Assembly: GCA_003155915.1 (NCBI GenBank)
Contig: PMFA01000018.1
Coordinates: 1 to 51,964, forward strand
Source: Acidimicrobiaceae bacterium
Lineage (GTDB): Bacteria; Actinomycetota; Acidimicrobiia; Acidimicrobiales; RAAP-2
Length of the DNA stretch: 51,964 nt
Direction: 5' to 3'
Under the pieces are notes generated by a model. That model was not told the origin of the DNA. It saw only the letters and a list, made by a program, of their open reading frames with translations, and made no database searches. This document shows, piece after piece, positions 29,706-36,998 of the stretch. Each line of letters starts with the position of its first letter. Position 1 is the first letter of the stretch. The position numbers and the translations under genes are program-made.

Positions 29706-30239
29706 GTGACGACGCTCCCTATCCGTTTCTACGGCGATCCGGTCCTGACCCAGGCCACGACCGAGATCGAGAACATCGACGGTCGAATTGCGGCCCTCGC
29801 CCAGACCATGATCGAGACGATGAACGAGGCGCCCGGCGTGGGACTGGCCGCCAACCAGGTCGGTGTGCAAAAGCGTCTCTTCGTCTACGACAAGGGTGAC
29901 GGCCCCTACGTGGTGGTCAATCCCAAGATTCTCGAGACCGACGGCGAGTGGACCTACGAGGAGGGCTGTCTCTCGGTGCCCGGACTCAGTTGGGAGATCA
30001 CGCGGGCTAACGCAGTCCATCTCGTCGGCTTCGACCTCGACGGCAACGAGCTCGACCTCCAGACTGATGAGTACGAGGGCCGCATCTTCCAGCACGAGAT
30101 GGACCATCTCGACGGCGTCTTGCTGATCGAGCGGCTCGACGCTGATCAGCGACGCGAGGCCAAACAGATTCTGCGTCAGCGCAATCTTGAAATCTCCGCC
30201 ACTGATCCCGACGGATTGCACTTACTGCTGGGTGAGTAG
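29706..30239 (+). CDS. def: Peptide deformylase
   Basis: Fe/Zn hydrolase that removes the N-formyl group from nascent proteins. The 177-residue protein has all three family motifs: GVGLAANQVG, EGCLSVPG with a metal Cys, and HEMDHLDGVL with the metal-binding His pair and catalytic Glu. fmt begins at the very next base, so the formylating and deformylating enzymes are produced together. Confidence 0.96.
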   Translation: MTTLPIRFYGDPVLTQATTEIENIDGRIAALAQTMIETMNEAPGVGLAANQVGVQKRLFVYDKGDGPYVVVNPKILETDGEWTYEEGCLSVPGLSWEITRANAVHLVGFDLDGNELDLQTDEYEGRIFQHEMDHLDGVLLIERLDADQRREAKQILRQRNLEISATDPDGLHLLLGE

Positions 30240-31115
30240 GTGCGTCTCGCGTTCCTCGGCACTCCCGAGGCATCGGTGCCGTCGCTTCGCGCGCTCATCG
30301 ACGCCGGTCACGACGTCGCTCTCGTCATCACGCGACCCGATCGCAAGCGCGGTCGCGGCGGCCGACTCTCACCGAGCCCGGTGAAAGAGTGTGCCCAGGA
30401 GTTGGGTCTGCGCGTCGGTCATCGCCTGGGCGACTTGGACGGCGTGAAGGTCGAACGTGGTGTCGTCGTCGCCTACGGTCGATTGGTTCCCTCCGAGCTG
30501 CTGGAACGGATTCCGATGCTGAACGTTCACTTTTCGCTCCTGCCGAAGTGGCGTGGCGCGGCGCCCGTCGAGCGCGCGATGCTCGCCGGCGACGAAGAGA
30601 CCGGTGTCAGCATCATGACGCTCGAACCGGAATTGGATACCGGCCCCGTGCACCTGGAAAAAAGAGTCGCGATCGACGACAAGACGCTCGCGACGCTGCT
30701 CGATGAACTGGCCACGTTAGGTGCTCAAGCGCTCACCGAGGTCCTCGGGTCGCCGCAATTACTAGCGAACCCCCACGCGCAAGGAGGCGACGCGACGTAC
30801 GCCGCGAAACTCACCAAAGAGGACTTTCACCTCACGTCCTCTTTGTCGCCCACGCAGCTACTTCGAATAGTTCGATTGGGCCAGGCGTACCTCGAAGTGG
30901 GGAGTCGTCGGATTCTGGTCGAGAGTGCGGCGTCATTCGACGGCGACGAAGTGGCGAGTGGTTCGATCACGCTGCGAAACGGTCGGGTCGCGCTGGGCGC
31001 TTCGGGGGGAGCGATCGTGCTGGAGCGGGTGCGCCCCGAAAGCGCGAAATCCATGAGTGCGTTGTCGTGGTGGTCCGGTGCGCGTTTCGATCACGACGTC
31101 GCGCAATGGACCTGA
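30240..31115 (+). CDS. fmt: Methionyl-tRNA formyltransferase
   Basis: Formylates initiator Met-tRNA. The 291-residue protein has an N-terminal Rossmann-like formyltransferase domain with the catalytic segment LNVHFSLLPKWRGAAPVERA and the second motif DTGPV. The C-terminal OB-like domain is shorter than in E. coli. GTG 30240 directly follows the def TAG. No rsmB/fmu lies between fmt and rpe, unlike the mycobacterial order. Confidence 0.94.
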   Translation: MRLAFLGTPEASVPSLRALIDAGHDVALVITRPDRKRGRGGRLSPSPVKECAQELGLRVGHRLGDLDGVKVERGVVVAYGRLVPSELLERIPMLNVHFSLLPKWRGAAPVERAMLAGDEETGVSIMTLEPELDTGPVHLEKRVAIDDKTLATLLDELATLGAQALTEVLGSPQLLANPHAQGGDATYAAKLTKEDFHLTSSLSPTQLLRIVRLGQAYLEVGSRRILVESAASFDGDEVASGSITLRNGRVALGASGGAIVLERVRPESAKSMSALSWWSGARFDHDVAQWT

Positions 31116-31132
31116 ACAAACCCGACCGCGAA

Positions 31133-31138
31133 TAGGCT
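31133..31138 (+). promoter_or_regulatory. -10 element TAGGCT, leaderless rpe promoter
   Basis: TAGGCT ends 6 nt before GTG 31145; it starts the rpe-rib unit separately from def-fmt. Confidence 0.65.
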
Positions 31139-31144
31139 GCCGTT

Positions 31145-31834
31145 GTGACTTCCATCGATGCTGGCCCCTCTGGAGCGCTCCGCGTCGCCCCGTCCATTCT
31201 GGCCGCCGACTTTGGGTCCTTAGCCAGTGCGGTTCGCGAGATCGACGCGGAAACGGACTGGCTACACGTCGACGTGATGGACGGTCACTTCGTTCCGAAC
31301 GTATCGATCGGCCCGCCCGTCGTGAAGTCCCTGCGCCAGTACAGCGACCGATTCTTCGACTGCCACTTGATGATGAGCGAGCCCGGACGCTACCTCGAGG
31401 CCTTCCGAGCGGCCGGGGCTGACGGCTGCACCGTCCACGTCGAGGTGGGCTCGACCGCGACCCTGATTGACGAGGCGCATTCGTTGGGACTGCGCGTCGG
31501 TTTGGCGGCGAATCCTGATACGCCCTTCTCCAAGGTCGCGCCGTTTCTCGGCGATATCGACCTCCTTCTGCTGATGACCGTGTTTCCGGGCTTCGGCGGT
31601 CAATCCTTTATCGGCGACGTGATGAGCAAGGTCAACGAGGCTCGACGTGAAGTCGACGCCAATGAGTTGGCGCTCGATATCGAAGTTGATGGCGGGATCG
31701 ACGTGGTGACTGCCCCGATCGTCGTCGAGGCGGGCGCCAACGTGCTCGTCGCCGGTTCGGCGATCTTCAACCGCCCCGATCCCCTCGAAGCGGCGCACGA
31801 ACTACGGGTCGCCGCGAGGTCCGGTCGAGCGTGA
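31145..31834 (+). CDS. rpe: Ribulose-phosphate 3-epimerase
   Basis: TIM-barrel epimerase that interconverts ribulose 5-phosphate and xylulose 5-phosphate. The 229-residue protein has APSILAADFGSL, the metal-binding HVDVMDGHFVPN, FDCHLMM, TVFPGFGGQSF and EVDGGID with the catalytic Asp. It leads the riboflavin genes, and its ribulose 5-phosphate is a direct substrate of the RibB domain of RibBA. GTG 31145 is fixed by the leaderless -10. Confidence 0.95.
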   Translation: MTSIDAGPSGALRVAPSILAADFGSLASAVREIDAETDWLHVDVMDGHFVPNVSIGPPVVKSLRQYSDRFFDCHLMMSEPGRYLEAFRAAGADGCTVHVEVGSTATLIDEAHSLGLRVGLAANPDTPFSKVAPFLGDIDLLLLMTVFPGFGGQSFIGDVMSKVNEARREVDANELALDIEVDGGIDVVTAPIVVEAGANVLVAGSAIFNRPDPLEAAHELRVAARSGRA

Positions 31835-32817
31835 GGTTCTCCAACACTGAACTGATGACCATGGCGATTGGCGCGGGCGACAAGGCGCGATTCCTCTCGC
31901 CACCGAACCCGTGGGTCGGGGCACTGGTCGTCAGTGAGCGCGGCGTCGTCGTGAGTGAGGGCCACACGCAGGTGCCGGGTGAGTCCCACGCCGAGATCGA
32001 GGCCCTTCGACGCGCCGGTGACGGCGCGCGGGGCTCGACCATGGTCGTCACCCTGGAGCCCTGCTCGCACCAAGGGCGAACGGGTCCCTGCGTCGAGGCG
32101 ATCATCGAGGCCGGGGTGTCACGAGTCATCGTCGGCACGATCGACCCGGATCCTCGCGTCTCGGGCGCGGGCGTGGAACTCTTGAAGGCCTCGGGCGTCG
32201 ACGTCGAAGTGGGGGTCGAAGAGACGGCCGTACGCGCCCAACTCGCTCCCTATATATGGCATCGGGTGACGGGCCGGCCCTACGTCGTGTTGAAGGTCGC
32301 GAGCACCCTCGACGGCGTCGTCGCGATGGCTGACGGCACGAGCCAGTGGATCACCGGGGAAGAGGCCCGCCGCGACGCGCACGTCTTGCGAGCGCAGAGT
32401 CAGGCGGTCCTGGTCGGTGCCGGGACCGCGCGAAGTGACGACCCCGCCCTCACGGCGCGTCTCGGGGACCTGGTGGTCGAGCCCCTGCGCGTCGTCCTCG
32501 GTTCCGCGCCCAAGGGAGCGAAGATGCGACCCTGTCTCGAACTGAGCGGTGATCTCTCGCACGTGCTCGACGAGATCGCGAGTCACGACGTCTTGCAACT
32601 CCTCGTCGAGGGCGGTCCCACGACCGCGAGTTCGTTCCTCGAGGCCGGACTGGTGAACCACATTGTCTGGTACCAATCGGCGTCCTTCGCCGGCAGCGAC
32701 GGTACGCTCGGCGCGCTCAAGGGTCTCTCGACATCGACGATCGCGGCGTTGCGCCGCGGACGCATTGTCAGCGTCCAAAGAGTCGGAGAAGATATTCGAA
32801 TAGACGTGGAGGTCTAA
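31831..32817 (+). CDS. ribD: Bifunctional riboflavin deaminase / reductase
   Basis: Second and third steps of riboflavin synthesis from GTP. In this 328-residue protein the N-terminal zinc deaminase domain has the HAE motif (ESHAEIEAL) and EPCSHQGRTGPC. The C-terminal reductase domain begins near VVLKVASTLDGVVA and includes LLVEGGPTTASSFL. It overlaps rpe by GTGA and ribBA by 1 nt (TAATG). Confidence 0.93.
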   Translation: MRFSNTELMTMAIGAGDKARFLSPPNPWVGALVVSERGVVVSEGHTQVPGESHAEIEALRRAGDGARGSTMVVTLEPCSHQGRTGPCVEAIIEAGVSRVIVGTIDPDPRVSGAGVELLKASGVDVEVGVEETAVRAQLAPYIWHRVTGRPYVVLKVASTLDGVVAMADGTSQWITGEEARRDAHVLRAQSQAVLVGAGTARSDDPALTARLGDLVVEPLRVVLGSAPKGAKMRPCLELSGDLSHVLDEIASHDVLQLLVEGGPTTASSFLEAGLVNHIVWYQSASFAGSDGTLGALKGLSTSTIAALRRGRIVSVQRVGEDIRIDVEV

Positions 32818-34037
32818 TGGCATTTTCATCCATCGAAGAGGCGATCGATCAGTTGCGACACGGCGGCATGGTCGTCGTGGTCGACGACGCCGACCGCGAG
32901 AACGAAGGTGACCTCATCATGCCGGCCGAGGACGTCACGCCGGAGAGCATGGCGTTCTTCCTCGAGTACACCTCGGGTGTGTTCTGCGTGCCGATCGAGG
33001 CGGCGCGCGCGGACGCGCTCGACCTTCCGCTCATGGTCGTGGCCAACACCGAGGCGCAACGCACGGCCTTCACCGTGACCGTCGACTACCGTCACGGCAC
33101 GTCAACGGGTATCTCGGCCGGCGACCGTGCTGCGACGGTGAGAGCGCTGATCGATCCCGAGACGCGACCCAACGACCTCAATCGCCCGGGACACATCTTT
33201 CCGCTGCGCTACCGAGCTGGCGGCGTCTTGAAGCGCGCGGGCCATACGGAGGCGACGGTCGACCTCTGTCGTCTGGCCGGCAAGCAGCCCTCCGGCGTAC
33301 TCTGTGAGATCGTCACGGACGACAAGTCCGGGATGGCCCGTCTGCCCGAACTCGAAGCCTTCGCCGAGAAGCACCGGCTGCCGATCGTCTCGATCGCCGA
33401 CCTCATCCGCTACCGGCGTCGTCACGAGAAACTGGTCAAGCGCATCGCCGAGGCGTCACTGCCCACCGAGCATGGTCAGTTCCAGGCCTACGTATTCGAG
33501 AACGTCCTCGACGGCGAACAGCACATGGCGTTGGTCTACGGTGACATCTCGACGACGCCCGACGTGCTCGTGCGGGTTCACTCCGAGTGCCTGACCGGCG
33601 ACGTGTTCGGTTCGATGCGCTGTGACTGCGGACCTCAGTTGGAAACGGCGCTCGCGAAGGTCGCGGCCGAAGGCGCCGGCGTCGTCGTGTACTTGCGAGG
33701 TCACGAGGGCCGCGGCATCGGACTCGGACACAAGATCCGCGCGTACGCCCTGCAAGAGGAGGGCCGAGACACCGTCGACGCGAATCTCGAGCTCGGTCTC
33801 CCGGTCGACTCGCGCGAGTACGGCGTCGGCGCACAGATCCTCGTCGACCTCGGCGTCACCTCGATGCGGGTGATGACGAATAACCCCTCGAAGTACGGCG
33901 GCCTGGAGGGCTTCGGCTTGAATATCGTCGAACGCGTGCCGCTCGAGAGCAGCCCTACGGCGTTCAACATCGACTATCTACGAACGAAGCGAGAGCGACT
34001 CGGTCACTTGCTGGGAGGACTCGATGACGTCGACTGA
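32817..34037 (+). CDS. ribBA: Bifunctional DHBP synthase / GTP cyclohydrolase II
   Basis: Feeds both branches of riboflavin synthesis. The N-terminal RibB domain (about 1-200) has DDADRENEGD and HGTSTGISAGDRA and acts on ribulose 5-phosphate. The C-terminal RibA domain (about 207-406) has the zinc site VHSECLTGDVFGSMRCDCG and RGHEGRGIGL and opens GTP. The last 14 nt overlap ribH. Confidence 0.96.
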   Translation: MAFSSIEEAIDQLRHGGMVVVVDDADRENEGDLIMPAEDVTPESMAFFLEYTSGVFCVPIEAARADALDLPLMVVANTEAQRTAFTVTVDYRHGTSTGISAGDRAATVRALIDPETRPNDLNRPGHIFPLRYRAGGVLKRAGHTEATVDLCRLAGKQPSGVLCEIVTDDKSGMARLPELEAFAEKHRLPIVSIADLIRYRRRHEKLVKRIAEASLPTEHGQFQAYVFENVLDGEQHMALVYGDISTTPDVLVRVHSECLTGDVFGSMRCDCGPQLETALAKVAAEGAGVVVYLRGHEGRGIGLGHKIRAYALQEEGRDTVDANLELGLPVDSREYGVGAQILVDLGVTSMRVMTNNPSKYGGLEGFGLNIVERVPLESSPTAFNIDYLRTKRERLGHLLGGLDDVD

Positions 34038-34563
34038 CGAGACCCAGTTGGACCCTCGGCGCGTCCAGGAGTTAAAGATACGTGTCGGTGAGCATCTCGA
34101 GGGATCGCTCGTCGGTCGCGGTATTCGCGTGGCATTGGTCTGCAGTCGCTTCAACGGCGCCGTCACGACGCGGCTCCTCGAAGGAGCGCTCGACGTCTTG
34201 CGCGACGCCGGCGTCGATCGCAGCGACATCGCCGTCGGTTGGGTTCCTGGCGCCTTCGAGGTCCCGTTGATGGCGCTGGCCTTCGCCGACGGCGACCGGC
34301 CGGTCGACGCGGTGATCACGCTCGGAGCCGTGATTCGCGGCGAGACGACGCACTACGAAATCGTGTCGGGCGAATGTGCCCGCGGCGTGCAGGACGTCCA
34401 GTTGAGCACCCGCGTGCCGGTCGTCTTCGGCGTGCTCACCGTCAACACCCTCGATCAGGCGCTCGAACGTTCGGCCAAGGATGAGAGCAACAAGGGTCGT
34501 GAGGCAGCCGCCACCGCTCTCGAAATGGTGTCGGTCCTGCGCCAGGGATCGTTGGGTTCGTAG
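34024..34563 (+). CDS. ribH: 6,7-dimethyl-8-ribityllumazine synthase
   Basis: Condenses DHBP with the RibD product; it usually forms 60-mer shells. The 179-residue protein has VALVCSRFNGAVTTRLLEGA, WVPGAFEVPL, GAVIRGETTHYE and VFGVLTVNTLDQA, all RibH signatures. A 30-residue N-terminal extension precedes the conserved core. The riboflavin synthase (ribE) that would complete the pathway is not in this operon. Confidence 0.95.
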   Translation: MTSTDETQLDPRRVQELKIRVGEHLEGSLVGRGIRVALVCSRFNGAVTTRLLEGALDVLRDAGVDRSDIAVGWVPGAFEVPLMALAFADGDRPVDAVITLGAVIRGETTHYEIVSGECARGVQDVQLSTRVPVVFGVLTVNTLDQALERSAKDESNKGREAAATALEMVSVLRQGSLGS

Positions 34564-34568
34564 CGGCG

Positions 34569-34775
34569 ATGAAGGGTCGGATAGAGGCGTTCGACGACCA
34601 TCGCGGTGACGGATTCATGGTATCTGAGAAGGGCGATCGTTTCTTCTTTCACTGTGTGAGCATCGCCGACGGGTCACGGACGATCACTCCGGGCCAAAGC
34701 GTCACGGCGCAGCGCGGCGTCGGACATCTCGGTCACGACGAGGCCTTTGAGATTGAGAAGGAAACTGACGCCTAG
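34569..34775 (+). CDS. Divergent cold-shock-domain protein (68 aa)
   Basis: The size and layout match a single cold-shock OB-fold. It starts KGRIEAFDDHRGDGFM where CspA has the RNP1-type KGFGFI, and continues with FFFHCVSI for RNP2 VFVHxSAI, then a GQSVTAQRGVG strand and EAFEIE near the end. The Trp and one RNP1 aromatic residue are lost, so nucleic-acid binding may be altered. It lies 5 nt after ribH and probably belongs to the same transcript. RNA/DNA binding is inferred from fold only. Confidence 0.75.
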   Translation: MKGRIEAFDDHRGDGFMVSEKGDRFFFHCVSIADGSRTITPGQSVTAQRGVGHLGHDEAFEIEKETDA

Positions 34776-34777
34776 CG

Positions 34778-34795
34778 CCAACGAGGCGACGTTGG
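34778..34795. terminator. Weak hairpin between convergent genes
   Basis: CCAACG and CGTTGG form a 6-bp stem around AGGCGA, between the cold-shock gene and the convergent secreted-protein gene. There is no U-tract. Confidence 0.3.
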
Positions 34796-34812
34796 TCGGC
34801 GAAGAACTCGGA

Positions 34813-35244
34813 CTAGAGCGTCGTCGTGGTGACGGCGGGCTTCTTGCCGGGTTTCAGCGGTGGCTCGCCCAGCAGCGTCAGGGCGTTCGAGCGCGCGATC
34901 GTGGCCTCGGTAATCGCGAAGCGGTACGTCGCGCGGGCGCTGATGCGCGCGGTGGCGTTGCTGGCCGAACCGATCGATGTCGACAGGTTCATCTTGGCGG
35001 TCGCGGCGGCGGCGAGAAACGTCAGATTGATCACTTTCAGCTTGGCCAGGTAGAGCCGGTCCGCGGCTCGCCACTGCTTCATCGTGGTGATGACGGGTGT
35101 CTTGGTCGCGATTGTCGTCGTGGTCGAAGACGTCGTGGTCGTGGTCGTGCTCGAGGTGCTCGCGAGGGCCACGACGGGCGTACCGAGACCGAGTATCGCC
35201 ACGATCGCCACCGCGGCGATGGTGCGCTTCGCAATACTCGTCAT
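34813..35244 (-). CDS. Secreted Thr-rich protein, one-domain paralogue (143 aa), unknown function
   Basis: A signal peptide (basic start, hydrophobic core, probable cut after VALA) is followed by a Thr/Ser-rich linker. One helical domain of about 68 residues follows, running from YLAKLKVINLTF to ARSNALTLLGEPP, then a Lys/Pro/Thr tail. The motif KQWR..(A)..YLA.LKVIN.TF is shared with the larger paralogue at 35449-36153. ATG 35244 is chosen because GAAAGG lies 6 nt upstream. No catalytic motif is visible; the build suggests a cell-wall or surface protein. I recognise no family. Confidence 0.8.
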   Translation of the reverse strand: MTSIAKRTIAAVAIVAILGLGTPVVALASTSSTTTTTTSSTTTTIATKTPVITTMKQWRAADRLYLAKLKVINLTFLAAAATAKMNLSTSIGSASNATARISARATYRFAITEATIARSNALTLLGEPPLKPGKKPAVTTTTL

Positions 35245-35270
35245 GGCTGACCTTTCAAAGGAATACATAA

Positions 35271-35276
35271 ATCGTA
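35271..35276 (-). promoter_or_regulatory. -10 element TACGAT of the one-domain secreted gene
   Basis: Minus-strand TACGAT exactly 22 bp downstream of a TTCACA box, giving a leader of about 20 nt with a ribosome site. Confidence 0.55.
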
Positions 35277-35298
35277 CCGAGCAATCCTTGGAAATTCC

Positions 35299-35326
35299 TG
35301 TGAATCGATTGAATATCGGTTGTGAA
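35299..35326 (-). promoter_or_regulatory. Paired TTCACA boxes upstream of the one-domain secreted gene
   Basis: Two TTCACA copies on the minus strand (35304-35299 and 35326-35321), 22 bp apart start to start, with a weak half-match midway. The same arrangement occurs before the paralogue at 36210-36237. The spacing fits the 11-bp direct-repeat sites of OmpR/PhoP-type regulators. Confidence 0.6.
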
Positions 35327-35390
35327 GATCGTTCTCGTGATCATCAATCCCGCACGACGACGATGACCAACGTGTCGCACGTAACGCCGA

Positions 35391-35432
35391 AAAGCAATCG
35401 GCGCGCTGTTCCCGAGAGAACAGCGCGCCGAT
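35391..35432 (-). terminator. Rho-independent-type terminator of the two-domain secreted gene
   Basis: A perfect 15-bp stem (arms 35397-35411 and 35418-35432, loop of 6 nt), followed on the minus strand by TGCTTTT. It lies 16 bp past the stop at 35449. Confidence 0.75.
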
Positions 35433-35448
35433 CAAGGACAGCGTGTGA

Positions 35449-36153
35449 CTAGGCAGTGGTGGTCGTAGACGGCACTGTCGTCGTCGTGGTCGCAGTGGTG
35501 CCACCCGATGAGGCGGGAGGCGGTCCCAGGGCGACCAACGCAGCGGCGCGAACAACGGCAGCCTGGGCAACGGCCAGGTTCAAGGCGTCGCGAACTACGA
35601 GTCGCTCAGCCGCAGTCGTGGCACTCGGGAAGGCTGCGGCGAAGGCCGCGTCAGCCGTGGCGACTGAGTTGCGATAGGTCTGATTGATTGCCTGAAGAGC
35701 GACGATGTACGTCGAACGGGGGGTACCGGCCGGAGGCGCCGGGGGAGCACCAAGCGTGGTGAGCGCCGTGGAACGGGCTTCCATCGCGTTGGCGATCGAT
35801 AGCGTCAAGGCAGCACGGGCCGCGGCACGGGCCGCCTGGCGATTACCAGAGCCCTTGGAAGCCTTGATGGCCGCCCAGTACTCTTGGCGAGCGACGTCAA
35901 CCGTGGCCCGAAAGGTCTTGTTAATGACCTTCAACTGCGCCAGGTAGGCGTTCTCGGCCTTGCGCCACTGCTTCCACGGGGTGTTCGAACCGGCGTGGAT
36001 CGTCGTGGTCGTGGTGGCAACGGTGGTGGTGGTGGTGGTTGGTGCGGTCGTGGTCGTGGTGGTGGTGTCTGCGGTCGCAACGGCCGGGGCGCTTATGCCC
36101 AGGGCTGCAATCATGGCCACCGCCACAACGCCTCGTGTACTGAACTTCATCAT
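35449..36153 (-). CDS. Secreted Thr-rich protein, two-domain paralogue (234 aa), unknown function
   Basis: A signal peptide (probable cut near AVATA) is followed by a long Thr tract and then two copies of the same helical domain. Copy 1 runs from YLAQLKVINKTF to ARSTALTTLGAPP and copy 2 from YIVALQAINQTY to VRAAALVALGPPP. Pro-rich joints follow each copy, and the protein ends in a second Thr tract. ATG 36153 has GAAAGGGG 5 nt upstream. It ends at a strong terminator. The domain is unknown to me; Thr tracts on both sides suggest a glycosylated or stretched surface protein. Confidence 0.8.
   Translation of the reverse strand: MMKFSTRGVVAVAMIAALGISAPAVATADTTTTTTTAPTTTTTTVATTTTTIHAGSNTPWKQWRKAENAYLAQLKVINKTFRATVDVARQEYWAAIKASKGSGNRQAARAAARAALTLSIANAMEARSTALTTLGAPPAPPAGTPRSTYIVALQAINQTYRNSVATADAAFAAAFPSATTAAERLVVRDALNLAVAQAAVVRAAALVALGPPPASSGGTTATTTTTVPSTTTTA
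36001..36068. repeat. Imperfect trinucleotide repeat coding for the Thr tract
   Basis: Runs of GGT/GTC triplets on the plus strand (ACC and ACG codons on the minus strand) encode the N-terminal Thr linker of the two-domain secreted protein. Changes in copy number would alter linker length without shifting the frame. Confidence 0.7.
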
Positions 36154-36181
36154 GTGGACCCCTTTCAAAGGAACAAGGTCA

Positions 36182-36187
36182 ACTGTA
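36182..36187 (-). promoter_or_regulatory. -10 element TACAGT of the two-domain secreted gene
   Basis: Minus-strand TACAGT, 22 bp downstream of a TTCACA box; leader of about 22 nt with a ribosome site. Confidence 0.55.
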
Positions 36188-36209
36188 AAATTCGAGATTT
36201 TGAAAACCC

Positions 36210-36237
36210 TGTGAAGTGCTTGTTTATTCGCTGTGAA
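36210..36237 (-). promoter_or_regulatory. Paired TTCACA boxes between the secreted gene and the response regulator
   Basis: TTCACA on the minus strand at 36215-36210 and 36237-36232, again 22 bp apart, with TAAACA at the midpoint giving a near-regular 11-bp repeat. It lies 46 bp upstream of the -10 of the divergent response-regulator gene, so it could also act on that promoter. Confidence 0.6.
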
Positions 36238-36282
36238 GTTGGCCGAGCGAACAACTCCTCATCAAGGGCTAGAAATGGGCGG

Positions 36283-36288
36283 TACGCT
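36283..36288 (+). promoter_or_regulatory. -10 element TACGCT, leaderless promoter of the two-component operon
   Basis: TACGCT ends 6 nt before ATG 36295, which opens a five-codon ORF rather than the regulator itself. Confidence 0.6.
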
Positions 36289-36294
36289 CACAAC

Positions 36295-36312
36295 ATGCGA
36301 GCAGTGCTATGA
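36295..36312 (+). CDS. Five-codon leaderless ORF coupled to the response regulator
   Basis: Reads Met-Arg-Ala-Val-Leu-stop. Its TGA overlaps the regulator's ATG as ATGA at 36309-36312. A ribosome loading on the leaderless mRNA at 36295 would end exactly on the regulator start and could restart there. No good Shine-Dalgarno sequence precedes 36309, which supports this role. The peptide itself need not have a function. Confidence 0.55.
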   Translation: MRAVL

Positions 36313-36998
36313 CGACCATTCTGGTTGTCGACGACGAACCGGGAGTGCGCGACTTACTTCGCGACGCCCTCGAAGTTGCCGGCTACCAGACCGAACTCGC
36401 CTCCAACGGCGCCGAGGCCCTGGATCTGCTGCGCCGACACGACTGTGACCTGTGCATCGTCGACATCAACATGCCCACGATGGATGGATTCGAGTTTCTC
36501 GCCAAACTACGCGAACACGACACGAAAACGCCGGTGCTGATGCTCTCGGCGCGAGATTCGCCGGTCGACGTCGCCAAAGGCCTTCGTTACGGTGCGGATG
36601 ACTACGTGCGCAAACCTTTCAGCCTGGAGGAGATCTTGCTGCGGATAACGGCGATCCTTCGCCGTTCCCACGCCGAATCGACCGACGACCTCATACTCGC
36701 TTCGGGTCCGATCGAGATGAACGTTGACACCCACGAGATCACGGTGGACGAAGAACCCATCACCCTGTCGGCGACCGAATTTCGTCTCCTAGAAGTGCTC
36801 CTCGAGCGCAAGGATCGCCTCGTCACTCGAGAACTGCTGTTGCGTGAGGTCTGGAACATCGACTTTGACTCCGAAACCTCGGTGCTCGACACGTATATCT
36901 CGTACCTGCGACGAAAGATCCACCACGACGGCTTCGCCCCGATCACGACCGTGAGGGGAGTGGGGTTCAAGCTCGTTACGTGGACCCCTGGAAAGTGA
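36309..36998 (+). CDS. OmpR/PhoB-family response regulator
   Basis: A two-component DNA-binding regulator of 229 residues. The receiver domain (1 to about 120) has the acidic pair DDE, the phosphorylated Asp52 (VDINMPTMDG), the switch Thr/Ser in LSARD and Lys in VRKPF. The winged-helix domain (about 130-225) has LSATEFRLLEVLLERK and the recognition-helix region SVLDTYISYLRRKI. It overlaps the histidine kinase gene by 4 nt (if that gene starts at 36995). Paired TTCACA sites before both neighbouring secreted genes are good candidate targets. Confidence 0.93.
   Translation: MTTILVVDDEPGVRDLLRDALEVAGYQTELASNGAEALDLLRRHDCDLCIVDINMPTMDGFEFLAKLREHDTKTPVLMLSARDSPVDVAKGLRYGADDYVRKPFSLEEILLRITAILRRSHAESTDDLILASGPIEMNVDTHEITVDEEPITLSATEFRLLEVLLERKDRLVTRELLLREVWNIDFDSETSVLDTYISYLRRKIHHDGFAPITTVRGVGFKLVTWTPGK

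Noticed and set aside
24249-31120. Shared CCTGAACAAA upstream of mihF and rpe as a common -35 box
   Set aside because: Both copies contain the upstream gene's TGA stop, and their distances to the -10 differ (24 and 20 bp), so I treat it as chance.
31831-31840. FMN riboswitch before ribD
   Set aside because: ribD overlaps rpe by 4 nt, and rpe is leaderless, so there is no room for one.
36001-36068. GGT-rich repeats as a CRISPR or regulatory repeat array
   Set aside because: They have no spacer-repeat structure and simply encode the Thr tract of a secreted protein.
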